A stretch of DNA of 64,000 bases, from assembly GCA_023379805.1 (NCBI GenBank), contig JAMCPI010000014.1:230307-294306 (forward strand), in the 5' to 3' direction. The notes beneath the pieces are model-generated. The model ran no database searches and had not been told where the DNA came from. It saw only the letters and a list, made by a program, of their open reading frames with translations. The stretch's first letter is position 1; each line of letters starts with the position of its first letter. Positions 33,106 to 42,547 of this stretch are shown one piece after another. The position numbers and the translations under genes are program-made. The DNA is from Nitrososphaerota archaeon (GTDB lineage: Archaea > Thermoproteota > Nitrososphaeria > Nitrososphaerales > JACPRH01).

Positions 33106-33951
33106 TCACTTTGAGAAGCCTAGTAGGAAGGTGCCGACTATCATCACCAAGGCGCCCACCATCACCTGAGCTTTCCCACGCCTCTCATTCACCTCCTTGA
33201 AGTAGAACAGCCCCCACAACACAGCTACCAGCAGCGAGTTCTGCATAAACGGAAGCCCAATCGACAATCCCAGCAGAGCAACAGCGTACAAGCTGCTGAA
33301 GTTAGCTACGTTCCAAAGGACACCTGAGCTTAGACCGCTCACGACAGCGCTCCGGTTCAGCTTGGCGCCTTTAGCTAGAAAGAAACCCCAGCCGGTGACA
33401 AAGATGCCCAGCGCCATTGAAAATAGGAACTGGTTAGGCTCTAACCCGGATATCTTCATAGGCACCAAGTAGCTGCCGAAAAAGACGCCCGCAGGAAGAG
33501 CCAGCAGAACCCCGGTTCTGTTCTTCTCTCTATTCGAGCCTGTAAGTGACACAACGTTAGCGCCTACTATCAGTAGAGAGATACCTAGGACAGCGAACAG
33601 CAGGTTAGACAAATTCTCTTTGAAGAAAAACAGCCCCCAGAGAAAGGAGCTCAATATGCTGGTGCTTGTCCAAACGGGAACCGCCATCGAAATGCCATCC
33701 TTCTTAACGGCAACAAGCGATATAGCGTTACCGATCTTCCACAGAAAACCGCATAGTAATCCAAGCAGGCTCAACCGGAACTCTCCTGCAACCAGAACAA
33801 CAGCAAGGCTGGAGAGCAGTATTCCAGTCGCCATCAACGCCTGATAATAGAAGGTGTCGTAGTTCTGCAGCTTCTTCATCGGAACAAGGTGCGAACCCCA
33901 CCCCAGCACCGAGATGAGCGCTGCCAGAAAACCAAGCGCATCAACCATCAT
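33106..33951 (-). CDS. DMT-type sugar transporter, GRP/glucose-uptake family
   Basis: About 281 aa from the Met at 33951 (MMVDALGFLAALISVLGWGS); an upstream ATG at 34005 adds 18 less hydrophobic residues. Ten hydrophobic helices in two similar halves are seen: LGWGSHLVPMKKLQNYDTFY in the first and FFGSYLVPMKISGLEPNQFL in the second. This repeated G(S/W)..VPMK motif is that of the GRP/GlcU and TMEM144-like sugar carriers. The substrate may be glucose or a related sugar. Its closeness to treY (97 bases) fits sugar metabolism. Confidence 0.8.
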   Translation of the reverse strand: MMVDALGFLAALISVLGWGSHLVPMKKLQNYDTFYYQALMATGILLSSLAVVLVAGEFRLSLLGLLCGFLWKIGNAISLVAVKKDGISMAVPVWTSTSILSSFLWGLFFFKENLSNLLFAVLGISLLIVGANVVSLTGSNREKNRTGVLLALPAGVFFGSYLVPMKISGLEPNQFLFSMALGIFVTGWGFFLAKGAKLNRSAVVSGLSSGVLWNVANFSSLYAVALLGLSIGLPFMQNSLLVAVLWGLFYFKEVNERRGKAQVMVGALVMIVGTFLLGFSK

Positions 33952-34227
33952 AGCAACAGAGCAGTTCAGTCGAATATATCTACTTACGAGAAACCAAGTA
34001 AACACGCATGCACGCCTTGTTTCTCTGACGTAACTTTGCAGCAGGTGGCAGAAGCAAGATGCCTCTCACGTGAGTGCTTTAACCGTTAATAATAGTGAAA
34101 TCGTACATTTACTCATCTTCGTCCTGCTTTCTTTCCTTTTGTGACTTTACTGATACATATCGCATAAGTGTACGGCAACATCTTCGACCATGAATAAATA
34201 ATTTGACAACGTTCTAGATGGCGCCGG

Positions 34228-34824
34228 ATGCCAAAGAAGACACTGCTCGTAAACAACTATCTGCGAAACTCAACCAGAATAAACCGGCTGAACAAAGAGA
34301 TAACTCGAATAACCGGTAGAGAACCCCAGATAATCCGCATCACAGATGCACTCCGAGTAAACAGCGACGAGTTCGACGCAGTCATCCTCAGCGGAGGAGA
34401 CGCCCCGTTAAACCAGCCTGAAGTAGTCGCAGACTACAGAGAAGCAACCACTTGGCTCAGCCACATCCAGAGACCGATACTAGGCATCTGCCTAGGCCAC
34501 CAACTACTAGGCTTAGCCCACGGGGGAAGAATAGCTAGGATAGCAGAACGTTTCGAAGGCTTCTACGAAGTTGAGGTGATAGAGCAGGATGAACTCCTAA
34601 CAGGACTACCGAACCGAATCCGAGTCTACAAATCCAACATCCGAGTTGTTGCGAGATTGATGCCGGGGTTCAAGCTGTTAGCGCGAAGCAGCGAGTATGA
34701 AGTCGAAGCCTTCAAGCATCAGAAGCAACCTGTTTTCGGAGTCCAGTTTCACCCAGAGAACTACACAGACACAGATAGAGACGGACTGAAGATCCTGGAG
34801 AACTTCTTCCACACATTGAGATAG
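34228..34824 (+). CDS. Class I glutamine amidotransferase (GMP synthase subunit A-like)
   Basis: This 198-aa protein has the catalytic Cys in ILGICLGHQLLGLAHGG and His-Glu in FGVQFHPENY, so the triad is complete. It is a stand-alone GATase of the size of archaeal GuaAA, which feeds ammonia to the GuaAB synthetase; anthranilate synthase component II is another possibility. The start RINRLNKEITRITG and the AFKHQKQPVFG region lean to the GuaAA group. No guaAB gene is in the window. Confidence 0.8.
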   Translation: MPKKTLLVNNYLRNSTRINRLNKEITRITGREPQIIRITDALRVNSDEFDAVILSGGDAPLNQPEVVADYREATTWLSHIQRPILGICLGHQLLGLAHGGRIARIAERFEGFYEVEVIEQDELLTGLPNRIRVYKSNIRVVARLMPGFKLLARSSEYEVEAFKHQKQPVFGVQFHPENYTDTDRDGLKILENFFHTLR

Positions 34825-34907
34825 CCGCTTAGCGAAGACAGATAGGTAAGTAAGTAGAATAGTTAGTCTTATTTAGCGGATTTCTACCGAATCGTTTTGA
34901 TCAGGTT

Positions 34908-35291
34908 TTGGCGCCTAAACGTGTTGTCATCAAAAGGGATGTTATCGACGGGTTGCTGAGCTATTGCCATGACTTTCATCCCCGAGAAGGAATACTGCTT
35001 CTACGTGGAAAGACGAAGAAGGATGAGATTGAGGTGAACGCGTTGATGATACCTCCTCTGCCTGTTCACAGCGAAACCTATTCCTCTTTCCCAGTCCATA
35101 TGTTGCCGCTGGACACCTCTATACTAGGAATCGCTCATTCGCACCCGAACGGTGTACTCAGACCCTCTCTTGAAGATCTGAACCACTACTATGGCCGCTT
35201 AATGATCATCGTTGGACCCCCGTATGAGAGCGAGAAGGATGTGGCACTCTTTGATAGAGAAGGGAATAGAGCGGTATATTACGTAGTTTAA
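34908..35291 (+). CDS. JAMM/MPN+ metalloprotease domain protein
   Basis: This 127-aa protein has a zinc site IAHSHPNGVLRPSLEDL, exactly H-x-H-x7-S-x2-D, with the upstream Glu in HPREGILLL. JAMM enzymes cut isopeptide bonds to ubiquitin-like modifiers in eukaryotes and to SAMPs in archaea, or process sulfur carrier proteins. The start is TTG at 34908 (APKRVVIKRDVIDGLLSY). No ubiquitin-like or MoaD-like gene is adjacent, so its partner is unknown. MoeA, elsewhere in the window, gives a weak link to sulfur-carrier biology. Confidence 0.88.
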   Translation: MAPKRVVIKRDVIDGLLSYCHDFHPREGILLLRGKTKKDEIEVNALMIPPLPVHSETYSSFPVHMLPLDTSILGIAHSHPNGVLRPSLEDLNHYYGRLMIIVGPPYESEKDVALFDREGNRAVYYVV

Positions 35292-35300
35292 CATTCTATA

Positions 35301-36875
35301 ATGGAGATGCACAGGCAGCGCGGTCGCTCGAGAATTGTGTTAAAGCATCGATCAGCAGTTCTTCTCATTGTTCTGCTGGTAGCATCAACCCTGTTCTCGC
35401 TGCAGAGCACTACGACAGCCCTGCCACAGCACCAGAACCCGAGACCCACAGGCATCCAAAGGCTGCTTGTGATCCCGGTTGAATTTCAGGACAAAGCCGC
35501 AACCACTCAGTTGAAAACGCTCGAAGATATCGCGTCTAGAATGAACAGCTACTTCCAAGAATCCTCGTACGGAAAGGTCTCCATTAAAGCTGATGTTTAC
35601 GGGAGCTGGGTCAAGCTCCCGAACCCGATGTCATATTACGGGAAAGATGAGGAGCGACCTGGAGACGATCGCGGAGGAAACAATGAGGGAAGCCTACAGC
35701 TCGTTTACGATGCAGTAAAACAGGTGGACATTATCGTCAACTTCACTCAATACGACCAGATGATGCTGGTGCACGCCGGAGAAGATCAGGCGGAGATAAG
35801 CCCCGACGCACTAAGCGACCTAGTATGGTCTTACTCATACTGGGACATCTCAGTCCCAACTAACGACGGCGTAACTGTGAACCGCGTCTCAATCGTCTCG
35901 GAGAAAAGCCCCCTCGGCGTCTGGTCGCATGAATACCTGCATCAGCTCGCGGAGCTACCGGATTTCTGGGACACCAGCACCGGGAAGGAGCATTACGTCG
36001 GCGTCTGGTCACCGATGGACATGGGCATCACTCTAGGCAGCCCGAGAGGAAGCAGTCCACCGCAGCCGGAAGCATGGAGCAAAATCAGAATGGGCTGGCT
36101 TAACCCTATCACTCTACCTCACAACGACACCACCTTGACGCTCTACCCCTTAGAAACACAAATGGAGGGATTCAAGCAGGCCGCAATCATACCTCTAACT
36201 GACGGAACCTACTACCTGCTTGAGGCTCGAGAGCGAACAGGCTTCGACTCAGCCCTACCAAGTGAAGGAGTACTCGTCTACCACATTAGTGGAGACGACG
36301 GCAGCAGCAATGATCCGCAGATACGCATAATGTCTCGTGAGAACAACGGGGATCAGCTGAAACGCGGAGCCAACTACAGGGTAGGTGACTCATTCTTCGA
36401 CGAAGTAAACGATCTACGTGTAGAAGTGGCTTCAAAAAGCTTCCACGGATACGAAGTTAAAATCATATTCGGCGCAGAACATCAGCTGAAACTCGATCTA
36501 CCCAGCCGAGTAACAGCGCTTCAGCCGTTCACAGCCTCCGTCACATTACTAAACCGCTCCGTCGACCCGAAGCTCAACGTATTTCTCGACGATGTTCTCT
36601 ACAAATCTGTCCCCGAACTCAACGGCGGCCAATATCAAGTCACGCTTCAACTCGGATTAAATCAGGTCGGAGACCATGTAATACGAGTAATCCTAGTCGA
36701 CCCGGTGCAGGGAACCCGCTTCGAATTAGCGAGACGCATCTTCGTAGAAGCACCATACACCCTCATAGCAACAGTAAGCTTCGTCATAATCGCAGTCCTC
36801 CTAGCCGCCTCAGCCCTAGCGGTATACAGAATCAGACGTAGACGAGCAGAAGAAGCAAGAACCCTGTCAGCATAA
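35301..36875 (+). CDS. Secreted M6-family metalloprotease, membrane anchored
   Basis: This 524-aa protein has a signal segment at residues 18-34 (SAVLLIVLLVASTLFSL). The M6 start GIQRLLVIPVEFQDK is followed by the zinc motif SHEYLHQLAELPDFWD (HExxH at residues 210-214) and WSPMDMG, the Met-turn region. After a beta-rich domain there is a single C-terminal helix (IATVSFVIIAVLLAASALAV) and a basic tail RIRRRRAEE. The enzyme would act on the outer face of the cell. The C-terminus differs from the TGLPSE anchors of the surface proteins at 6-11 kb. Confidence 0.9.
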   Translation: MEMHRQRGRSRIVLKHRSAVLLIVLLVASTLFSLQSTTTALPQHQNPRPTGIQRLLVIPVEFQDKAATTQLKTLEDIASRMNSYFQESSYGKVSIKADVYGSWVKLPNPMSYYGKDEERPGDDRGGNNEGSLQLVYDAVKQVDIIVNFTQYDQMMLVHAGEDQAEISPDALSDLVWSYSYWDISVPTNDGVTVNRVSIVSEKSPLGVWSHEYLHQLAELPDFWDTSTGKEHYVGVWSPMDMGITLGSPRGSSPPQPEAWSKIRMGWLNPITLPHNDTTLTLYPLETQMEGFKQAAIIPLTDGTYYLLEARERTGFDSALPSEGVLVYHISGDDGSSNDPQIRIMSRENNGDQLKRGANYRVGDSFFDEVNDLRVEVASKSFHGYEVKIIFGAEHQLKLDLPSRVTALQPFTASVTLLNRSVDPKLNVFLDDVLYKSVPELNGGQYQVTLQLGLNQVGDHVIRVILVDPVQGTRFELARRIFVEAPYTLIATVSFVIIAVLLAASALAVYRIRRRRAEEARTLSA

Positions 36876-36924
36876 CAGAGAAAGAAGAACCAGCAAATCA
36901 CTGCAGAGCTGTTTGATCAATTAA

Positions 36925-37653
36925 TTACTTGTCGCTGCTGCCGCTGCTTTTGCGGCTCCAGTATGCGATAGCGTCGTGTAGATGTATCGATTCTAGTGAT
37001 CTAGCTTCGATTGAGGTGGCATTTGGGAATCTTTTCAGACATTCGCGCACAACGTCTTCAGCGAAGCGCGGATGCTCCTGAGCCTCAAGAATCTTTTCAC
37101 CTTCATCCTCCCGCTTTAAATGCTCAGCTGGAATAGTTGAGAAGCATTCACCCATCTTCTCAGCCACCTCACTGAAGTCCTGAATATCATCACTATCCAT
37201 CTTCAGATTCAACACGGTGCGCTGCATATGGCCTATTCCGACAAGCTGCTTACTGCAAGGACAGGCGGTGATCCCGGTGCGCTGAAAAGTATACCTGATC
37301 TTTCCACGTTCACCCATCTTGATTGTTATCGGCATGAACTGATCTTTATACGGATACTGAATATCGCAGATTATTCGGCAGCCCGGCTGAGTCTTATTCA
37401 CCTCTTTACAAATCTCTCTCATGGAGTACTCAATCTGCTCGCCTTCACTGTGCTTCTGAGCCGCTGCAACCAGCCTGCTCATATGAACTCCGCGATTATT
37501 CTGAGTAGGAACCAGGATCGTGTATTTGATTGGGAGCATCCAGTCCTTCCCCTTATGAATATGAGTTAACCCACCGACGCCGCCTAAGACGTTGACTTGT
37601 GAGTACTCTTCGTGAACATCCTTGACTAGATGCTTCTTCTGCTTAAGCTCCAA
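36925..37653 (-). CDS. mptA: GTP cyclohydrolase MptA/FolE2 type
   Basis: About 242 aa from a TTG at 37653 preceded by GGGGAG; the frame is open to 37725. Motifs are DVHEEYSQVNVLGGVGG, NNRGVHMSR, GITACPCSKQLVGIGHMQR and ENP-like AEHLKREDEGE. This is the Fe(II)-dependent archaeal GTP cyclohydrolase that makes 7,8-dihydroneopterin 2',3'-cyclic phosphate for methanopterin-type or other pterin cofactors. The Cys and His metal ligands (CPC, VHM) are present. It converges on the M6 protease gene. Confidence 0.92.
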   Translation of the reverse strand: MELKQKKHLVKDVHEEYSQVNVLGGVGGLTHIHKGKDWMLPIKYTILVPTQNNRGVHMSRLVAAAQKHSEGEQIEYSMREICKEVNKTQPGCRIICDIQYPYKDQFMPITIKMGERGKIRYTFQRTGITACPCSKQLVGIGHMQRTVLNLKMDSDDIQDFSEVAEKMGECFSTIPAEHLKREDEGEKILEAQEHPRFAEDVVRECLKRFPNATSIEARSLESIHLHDAIAYWSRKSSGSSDK

Positions 37654-37851
37654 CGAGCTCCCCCTCTCTCCTCGTCTACCTACCCTACAGTACGTTATGC
37701 TACCGCTATATAGGCTTCTAAGCAAGTAAATCCATAAATGTGGGGTTGTACCGCCCTTCTAATCTGGGAAGATATGCCGAACGCCTTTAATGACGGCGGA
37801 AATCCTCCATTTCCCGGATTCTCCTCCAAAGGATCCGGCGAGAACCGCCCG

Positions 37852-38496
37852 ATGATAATATTCGATATTGAAGGAGTTCTCATTGACGGAGAGTTCTTCC
37901 CCGAGCTCGCAAAGCTTCTAGGAGTAGAAGAAGAAGTAACGGAGATCACGCTGAAGGGTATCCGAGGCGAGATTGAATGGAAGCAAGGTCTAATGCAGAG
38001 AATCGAAAAGGTGAAGGGCACACCCTACGAAACCTGCCTCAAGGTCTGCGACAGCCTACCCTACACACCCGGAGCCAAAGAAATCTGTAGACACCTTAAA
38101 CAGCAAGGATGGATAATCGTCGCAGTTTCAGGCGGCCCAACACTCCTATCTAACAGAGTCGCCAAAGAACTGAACGTCGACTATGTTTACGCTAACGATC
38201 TAATCTTCAAGGAGGACAGACTGGAGACAATGGATGTCTACGTAGACGCAGACAAATCCGCACCGGTCAAAAGCCTCGTCCAAGAAATGGGCTTGAAAAA
38301 GGAGCACATCGTCACAGTGATAGACGGCGCCAACGACCTGAAACTCCTAGGAATAGCAGGAACTAGCATCGCATTCAACGCCTCCCGAATCATTGAAGAA
38401 CGCGCCACCCACAAAATCAAAGTAAAAGACCTAAGACAAGTCCTACCGTTAATAGAAAATCTCCCCAAACCCATCATCAGAGTTCGGGAAGATTAA
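37852..38496 (+). CDS. HAD-family phosphatase, SerB/ThrH-like
   Basis: About 214 aa from the ATG at 37852; the frame extends 38 codons upstream without family similarity. Motif I is FDIEGVLIDG, where the usual second Asp is Glu, as in ThrH-type DLEGVL. Motif II is VAVSGGPTLLSNR and motif IV is VIDGANDLKLLG. The cap domain between them is helical (KGIRGEIEWKQGLMQRIEKV), as in phosphoserine phosphatases. Serine synthesis is the likely role; the D-to-E change leaves some doubt about the exact substrate. Confidence 0.8.
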   Translation: MIIFDIEGVLIDGEFFPELAKLLGVEEEVTEITLKGIRGEIEWKQGLMQRIEKVKGTPYETCLKVCDSLPYTPGAKEICRHLKQQGWIIVAVSGGPTLLSNRVAKELNVDYVYANDLIFKEDRLETMDVYVDADKSAPVKSLVQEMGLKKEHIVTVIDGANDLKLLGIAGTSIAFNASRIIEERATHKIKVKDLRQVLPLIENLPKPIIRVRED

Positions 38497-38548
38497 CTAG
38501 CTAGCCTAGCCTAGCTAACAACGATAACTTGTGTTGGGCTCTGTTAGG

Positions 38549-40546
38549 TCAGACACCTAGTTTGTCAGCCACATCTTTCAGCCCTAGTTTCTCTAAGCGT
38601 TCACGTGTAGGTATCCCGGTTTTAGGATCCCAGCCCATGTAGTTGTAGAAGTCGTCCTTCACCTTCTCCCATGCTACGCGATCAATTTTTCTGTTCATTC
38701 TGTCCGGGTGGTTGAAGTAGTATTCATTGAAGGTGTCATCTTCACGGCGGCGACCTCGTCTAACCATGCTCGCCCGCTCAATATTCACAATCCTGAACGC
38801 ATCTTGCATAAGCTCATCTATAGTCTTCTCGATTCCAGTTGCCGCGGAGAACATCTGAGCTTCCACCGTAACGTCACCTTGCTTAGCGGTCGCCTCACCC
38901 GGCACCTCCTCAGCGAAGAACGGTTGTCTCGCCAAGATAGGGTAGAACCAGTCGCAGAAGCCGACTGAATCATTCATGCAGCCGCGCGTATAAGCTAAGG
39001 CAGCTGCCTGTGCCTTACCGTTGTAGTCGAATGGGTTAGCAGCCGCCCTTGTACCGTAAATCATCTGCGCCTCATCAGGAGCACCGTACGGCTCCCTGCT
39101 GAAGCTGCAGTTAGAGTAAGGATCCCTTGAACCCATAGCCCACATCAACTGGCCCACCGGATTAGGATAACCCGTCGGATCCGCGGGACCCTTAGGACTC
39201 CCAATGTAGAACCAGTGCTGCCTCATACCGTGAGCAACATACCGCTCTTCGTACAGCTCCCACACCCTGTTCCCGTACTTCTCCTTCAGCTTCTCAGCAG
39301 TCCGGTGCATTCCCTCAGCTAATAGGTTACCGAACTCACCTTCACGCTTAGCTATCATGCCGAAGAGCTTGTCAGCAAACTCTTTGCTACCGAAATCTTT
39401 GAACGGAATACCGCCGGTGTTCTCCTCGTTAAGAATACCCTCCTTGTAACACGCCCAGAGCCACGAGAGAATCCCGGTTAACTCATACGCGTTAATCGTA
39501 TAGTAGTCAGCTAGCTTAACGCCGTACCACGTTGTCTCATCCTGCGGCCTGTTCGCGAAGTCCGGGTGCAGCGGAGCCACTGGCCCAATTCCCTCCCAGT
39601 TATAGTACATCTGGAGCTGAACACACTGAGCTTGACCGGGTGGTGCACCGGGAACATCGAAGAATCCTCGGCAGGCGACCTGGCAGCCGAAGCAGGCGTC
39701 CGTGCGCTTCATGTACCCGGTTAGAATCTTCGGGTTTCCACCGTACAGCCCGCCGGGGCCGCCGTAAGGTGGTACGACCGCTAACGCCTTTGCTCGAAGC
39801 ATCTTCCGGATCTTAAAAGCGGTCTCAACCATCCGAACATTATCTTTGACCTTGACGCCACCTGTTCCTCTCACCGATATGGCCTTGAGGTTCTTTGAGC
39901 CCATTACTCCGCCGAAGCCGCCTTGACCGGCAGCGTCACCGGTGTCGTGAAGTATACAGGCTATTCGGCTTTGATTCTCCCCTGCCTTCCCGATAATTAC
40001 TGATCGAATATTGATGGCAAGATACCGACCAGCCGAAGGTTTTTCCTGATCCCTAGGAACTGGCCCCTCCTTCGCAATATCTTGTTGAAGCCGCTTCTGA
40101 GCCTCGAATGAATCCATTCCCCAGAAGTGGCTCGCATTCCGAATCTCGACCATGTCATTCCTAATCAGGATGAAGACGGGGTGGCTGGCCTTGCCGTGCA
40201 CAATTACACCGTCGTACCCGGCGAACTTTAGCTCAGCACCCCAGTGTCCACCAATAGCTGATGAGGTTTGCCACTCCCGGGGATGCTGAGGTGCGAGGGA
40301 GCCGATGTTCCAACGCCCGTTCAGAGGGGAGTTGGTGCCGGTCAGAGTGCTGGGTGCGAAGATGATGCGGTTCTCAGGATCGAAAGCCTTGACGTCAGGA
40401 GGAACCTCGTCCCAGAGAACCTTAGCCTCAAGCCCTCTTCCACCGAGGAACTTCGGAAAGTAGTAATCAGAAGGCCTCTTCTTAATCGTCTCAGTCGTTA
40501 GATCAACGTCGAGAACTTGACCCACCCAACTGAACCACTCCACCAA
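38549..40546 (-). CDS. aor: Aldehyde:ferredoxin oxidoreductase
   Basis: This 665-aa enzyme contains a tungsten (or molybdenum) bis-pterin cofactor and a 4Fe-4S cluster and oxidises aldehydes to acids, passing electrons to ferredoxin. The start VGQVLDVDLTTETIKKRP and PKFLGGRGLEAKVLWDEV are typical. Cluster cysteines are in CFGCQVACRGFF (C285, C288, C292) and SVGFCDWF (C531). Pterin-binding GGRG and GDAAGQGGFGGVMGSKNLKA are present. MoeA for cofactor synthesis is encoded 4 kb away. Subfamily (AOR, GOR, FOR or another) cannot be fixed by eye; length is slightly above AOR. Confidence 0.93.
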   Translation of the reverse strand: MVEWFSWVGQVLDVDLTTETIKKRPSDYYFPKFLGGRGLEAKVLWDEVPPDVKAFDPENRIIFAPSTLTGTNSPLNGRWNIGSLAPQHPREWQTSSAIGGHWGAELKFAGYDGVIVHGKASHPVFILIRNDMVEIRNASHFWGMDSFEAQKRLQQDIAKEGPVPRDQEKPSAGRYLAINIRSVIIGKAGENQSRIACILHDTGDAAGQGGFGGVMGSKNLKAISVRGTGGVKVKDNVRMVETAFKIRKMLRAKALAVVPPYGGPGGLYGGNPKILTGYMKRTDACFGCQVACRGFFDVPGAPPGQAQCVQLQMYYNWEGIGPVAPLHPDFANRPQDETTWYGVKLADYYTINAYELTGILSWLWACYKEGILNEENTGGIPFKDFGSKEFADKLFGMIAKREGEFGNLLAEGMHRTAEKLKEKYGNRVWELYEERYVAHGMRQHWFYIGSPKGPADPTGYPNPVGQLMWAMGSRDPYSNCSFSREPYGAPDEAQMIYGTRAAANPFDYNGKAQAAALAYTRGCMNDSVGFCDWFYPILARQPFFAEEVPGEATAKQGDVTVEAQMFSAATGIEKTIDELMQDAFRIVNIERASMVRRGRRREDDTFNEYYFNHPDRMNRKIDRVAWEKVKDDFYNYMGWDPKTGIPTRERLEKLGLKDVADKLGV

Positions 40547-40770
40547 AGCACTTCACCTGTACCAACTATCAGACAATTCCCTTCTTAAAAATAATTTCTT
40601 TCCCTAACTTTTTTCTTCCTTTACTGTCGAGTCAGTCATTGAGAAGCAGTGAAGCTGCTGCATCGCTCTTCAGATCGTATCATAGACCATTTCCATGCAT
40701 CTACACCTCATCAGTGGAGAAGAGACGGTAATCAAGTTCTTAAGCAGGTATTAGGGGAGGTGTTGAAGAT

Positions 40771-41460
40771 TTGCTATACATCCTCTACGCCTTTTTGGCA
40801 GCAGCAGCTGATGTAGTCAGCGGCGTAGTCGCGTTGCATCCTCGCCTCGCAGCGTTGAACCATCGATACGTCGTGGCATTAGCATCAGGAATTGTTATTT
40901 CAGCAGCCATCCTTGAACTTCTACCTGAAAGCAACATCGAAAGCAACGCTATGTTCGTCGCCCTAGGCTTCTTCACATTCTACGTGATCGAGAAGGTGAT
41001 GATGCTGCACGCCTGCGACGAAGAGGAGTGCGAATCACACACAATGAGCTTAACAGCAGTAGTCGGCATGGCATCCGACAACATAGTGGACGGCGTAGGA
41101 ATCGCCGTAGCATACCTAACCAACCCAGCCCTCGGCCTCGCAGTAACAATCGCAGTAGTAGTACACGAGATCCCCCAGGGAATGGCTTCAACATCCCTGA
41201 TGCGACACGCGGGATACAGTGTAAAGAAAACCTTCACCGTACTAGCTATAGCCGGCCTCACCTACCCCGTCGGAGCATACATCTCCCAATTCATACCGCA
41301 AAACATCTACATCGTAATCATCGCATTCATCGCAGGCGACTTCATCTACATAGGAGCAGGAGACCTCCTCCACGAAGCACACCAACGCTTCAACTACAAA
41401 GTAGTCCTAGCCACACTACTAGGCGCAGCCTTCTTCACAGTAATAGAAATGATCACCTAA
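40771..41460 (+). CDS. ZIP-family metal transporter
   Basis: About 229 aa from TTG 40771, preceded by a strong GGGGAGGTG. Seven or eight hydrophobic helices are seen. The metal path residues are in GMASDNIVDGVGIA (helix IV) and VVVHEIPQGMA (helix V), where ZIPs typically have HNFxDG and HExPEG; the first His here is Asp. A short loop CDEEECESH could bind metal on the cytoplasmic side. Substrate is probably zinc or iron. Two substitutions at the core sites suggest altered preference. Confidence 0.85.
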   Translation: MLYILYAFLAAAADVVSGVVALHPRLAALNHRYVVALASGIVISAAILELLPESNIESNAMFVALGFFTFYVIEKVMMLHACDEEECESHTMSLTAVVGMASDNIVDGVGIAVAYLTNPALGLAVTIAVVVHEIPQGMASTSLMRHAGYSVKKTFTVLAIAGLTYPVGAYISQFIPQNIYIVIIAFIAGDFIYIGAGDLLHEAHQRFNYKVVLATLLGAAFFTVIEMIT

Positions 41461-41535
41461 ACAAACCCGAAAACCGAAAAAAGAAACAGTAGCAGTGAGT
41501 TTTTTAACCGTCTTTTCCGTGAAAGATGATGCTGT

Positions 41536-41613
41536 GCGGTCGTCGTCCAGCCTGGTCCAGGACACGGGCTTCCCAAGCCTGTAACTCGGGTTCAAATCCC
41601 GGCGACCGCACCA
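41536..41613 (+). tRNA. tRNA-Gly (anticodon CCC)
   Basis: A complete cloverleaf with acceptor stem GCGGTCG / CGACCGC, D stem GTCC/GGAC, anticodon stem CGGGC/GCCTG and loop TTCCCAA (anticodon CCC). The T arm is TCGGG-TTCAAAT-CCCGG, the discriminator is A and a CCA is encoded at 41611-41613. No intron. A TTTTTAACC element about 30 bases upstream could be the promoter. Confidence 0.95.
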
Positions 41614-41718
41614 AGTAATTATGTACAGTCAATGAAAGTCTTGAAATGAAAAGACGTCCTGCTTGCCATAAATAGATATTTACCGATAGTGGTTTGGGAT
41701 TGCTCTACCCATCATGAG

Positions 41719-41928
41719 TTATGACGTGGAGGTCTTCAGCCAGTTTCTCAAACTTTCGGCCTCAAAGAGGAACTGTGAGCAAAACTCCTCGGACGAGGTT
41801 TGGCCTTTGATGTACTCCGATATGAGGCTGACCATTTTCTTCGCCCGGAATCGCATCTGGAAATCATCAATACAATCTAAGAGATGATCGCCTGGAATCT
41901 TTTCCCGCTCCGGATCGTCCCCGAACAT
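41719..41928 (-). CDS. 69-aa protein of unknown function
   Basis: The sequence (MFGDDPEREKIPGDHLLDC, KKMVSLISEYIKGQTSSEE, FLFEAESLRNWLKT) is acidic and helical, with no known family that I recognise. It is divergent from a winged-helix regulator gene, sharing a 94-base region that contains a 12-bp palindrome. This makes joint regulation likely. Confidence 0.5.
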   Translation of the reverse strand: MFGDDPEREKIPGDHLLDCIDDFQMRFRAKKMVSLISEYIKGQTSSEEFCSQFLFEAESLRNWLKTSTS

Positions 41929-41963
41929 GGTCGTGATAGATAGAGATATTACTGTGGTTATTT

Positions 41964-41975
41964 ATAGTTAACTAT
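41964..41975. promoter_or_regulatory. 12-bp palindrome between divergent genes (operator candidate)
   Basis: ATAGTTAACTAT is a perfect palindrome in the AT-rich gap between the 69-aa gene and the winged-helix regulator gene. It is a natural site for the regulator to control itself and its neighbour. No second copy was noticed. Confidence 0.4.
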
Positions 41976-42022
41976 GAATAAGAGTCGTAAATTACAACTA
42001 TAGAAATATCCTAGGCGTATGT

Positions 42023-42319
42023 ATGGCATCATCATCGTCATCACCTGATCCATGGAAACCAGTGAAGATAGTCGGCCTAGCCTGCTCGCTAGAAATCTTC
42101 GAAACCCTTTACGACGGCCCCAAAAGGTTCGCAGACCTGAAGATAGCCTGTCCAAACGAGTCAACCAGAACCGAGAGATTAAGGCTAATGGAGGAAGCGG
42201 GATACATAAAGACCGAGGCCGCTAAGATCGGTCGGAGAAACTTCATCCACTACAAGCTGACCGATAAGGGGAAAAGAGCAGTTGAGCACCTGCTAGCCAT
42301 AAGGAAACTATTCGAGTAA
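42023..42319 (+). CDS. Winged-helix transcription regulator (HxlR/ArsR-like)
   Basis: This 98-aa protein carries LEIFETLYDGPKRFADLKIA then STRTERLRLMEEAGYIKTEA and IHYKLTDKGKRAVEHLLAIR, the helix-turn-helix plus wing of small archaeal regulators in the HxlR/PadR/ArsR range. It has no sensor domain, so it is either a simple repressor or uses a bound partner. The 12-bp palindrome upstream (41964-41975) is a probable binding site. Residues 1-10 are Ser-rich and unstructured. Confidence 0.8.
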   Translation: MASSSSSPDPWKPVKIVGLACSLEIFETLYDGPKRFADLKIACPNESTRTERLRLMEEAGYIKTEAAKIGRRNFIHYKLTDKGKRAVEHLLAIRKLFE

Positions 42320-42547
42320 AGCAACGCTCCTTCAATTAAACGAATTCTTTCACAAAAGAACACATCCATAACTTTTCAATATAGCACCCAAGTTCTGAAA
42401 CAGTGACACATCAACTTCAGACGAAACATCTTATCCTGCATCAAGTCTCTAATCTATTTGGAAGATTGGTGAGGCTAGCCTTTCCCGGCTACTAGAAACC
42501 TCTTTATCATCCTGAGGGGTTTGATTAGGCAAGTGGCGACTGTTCAG

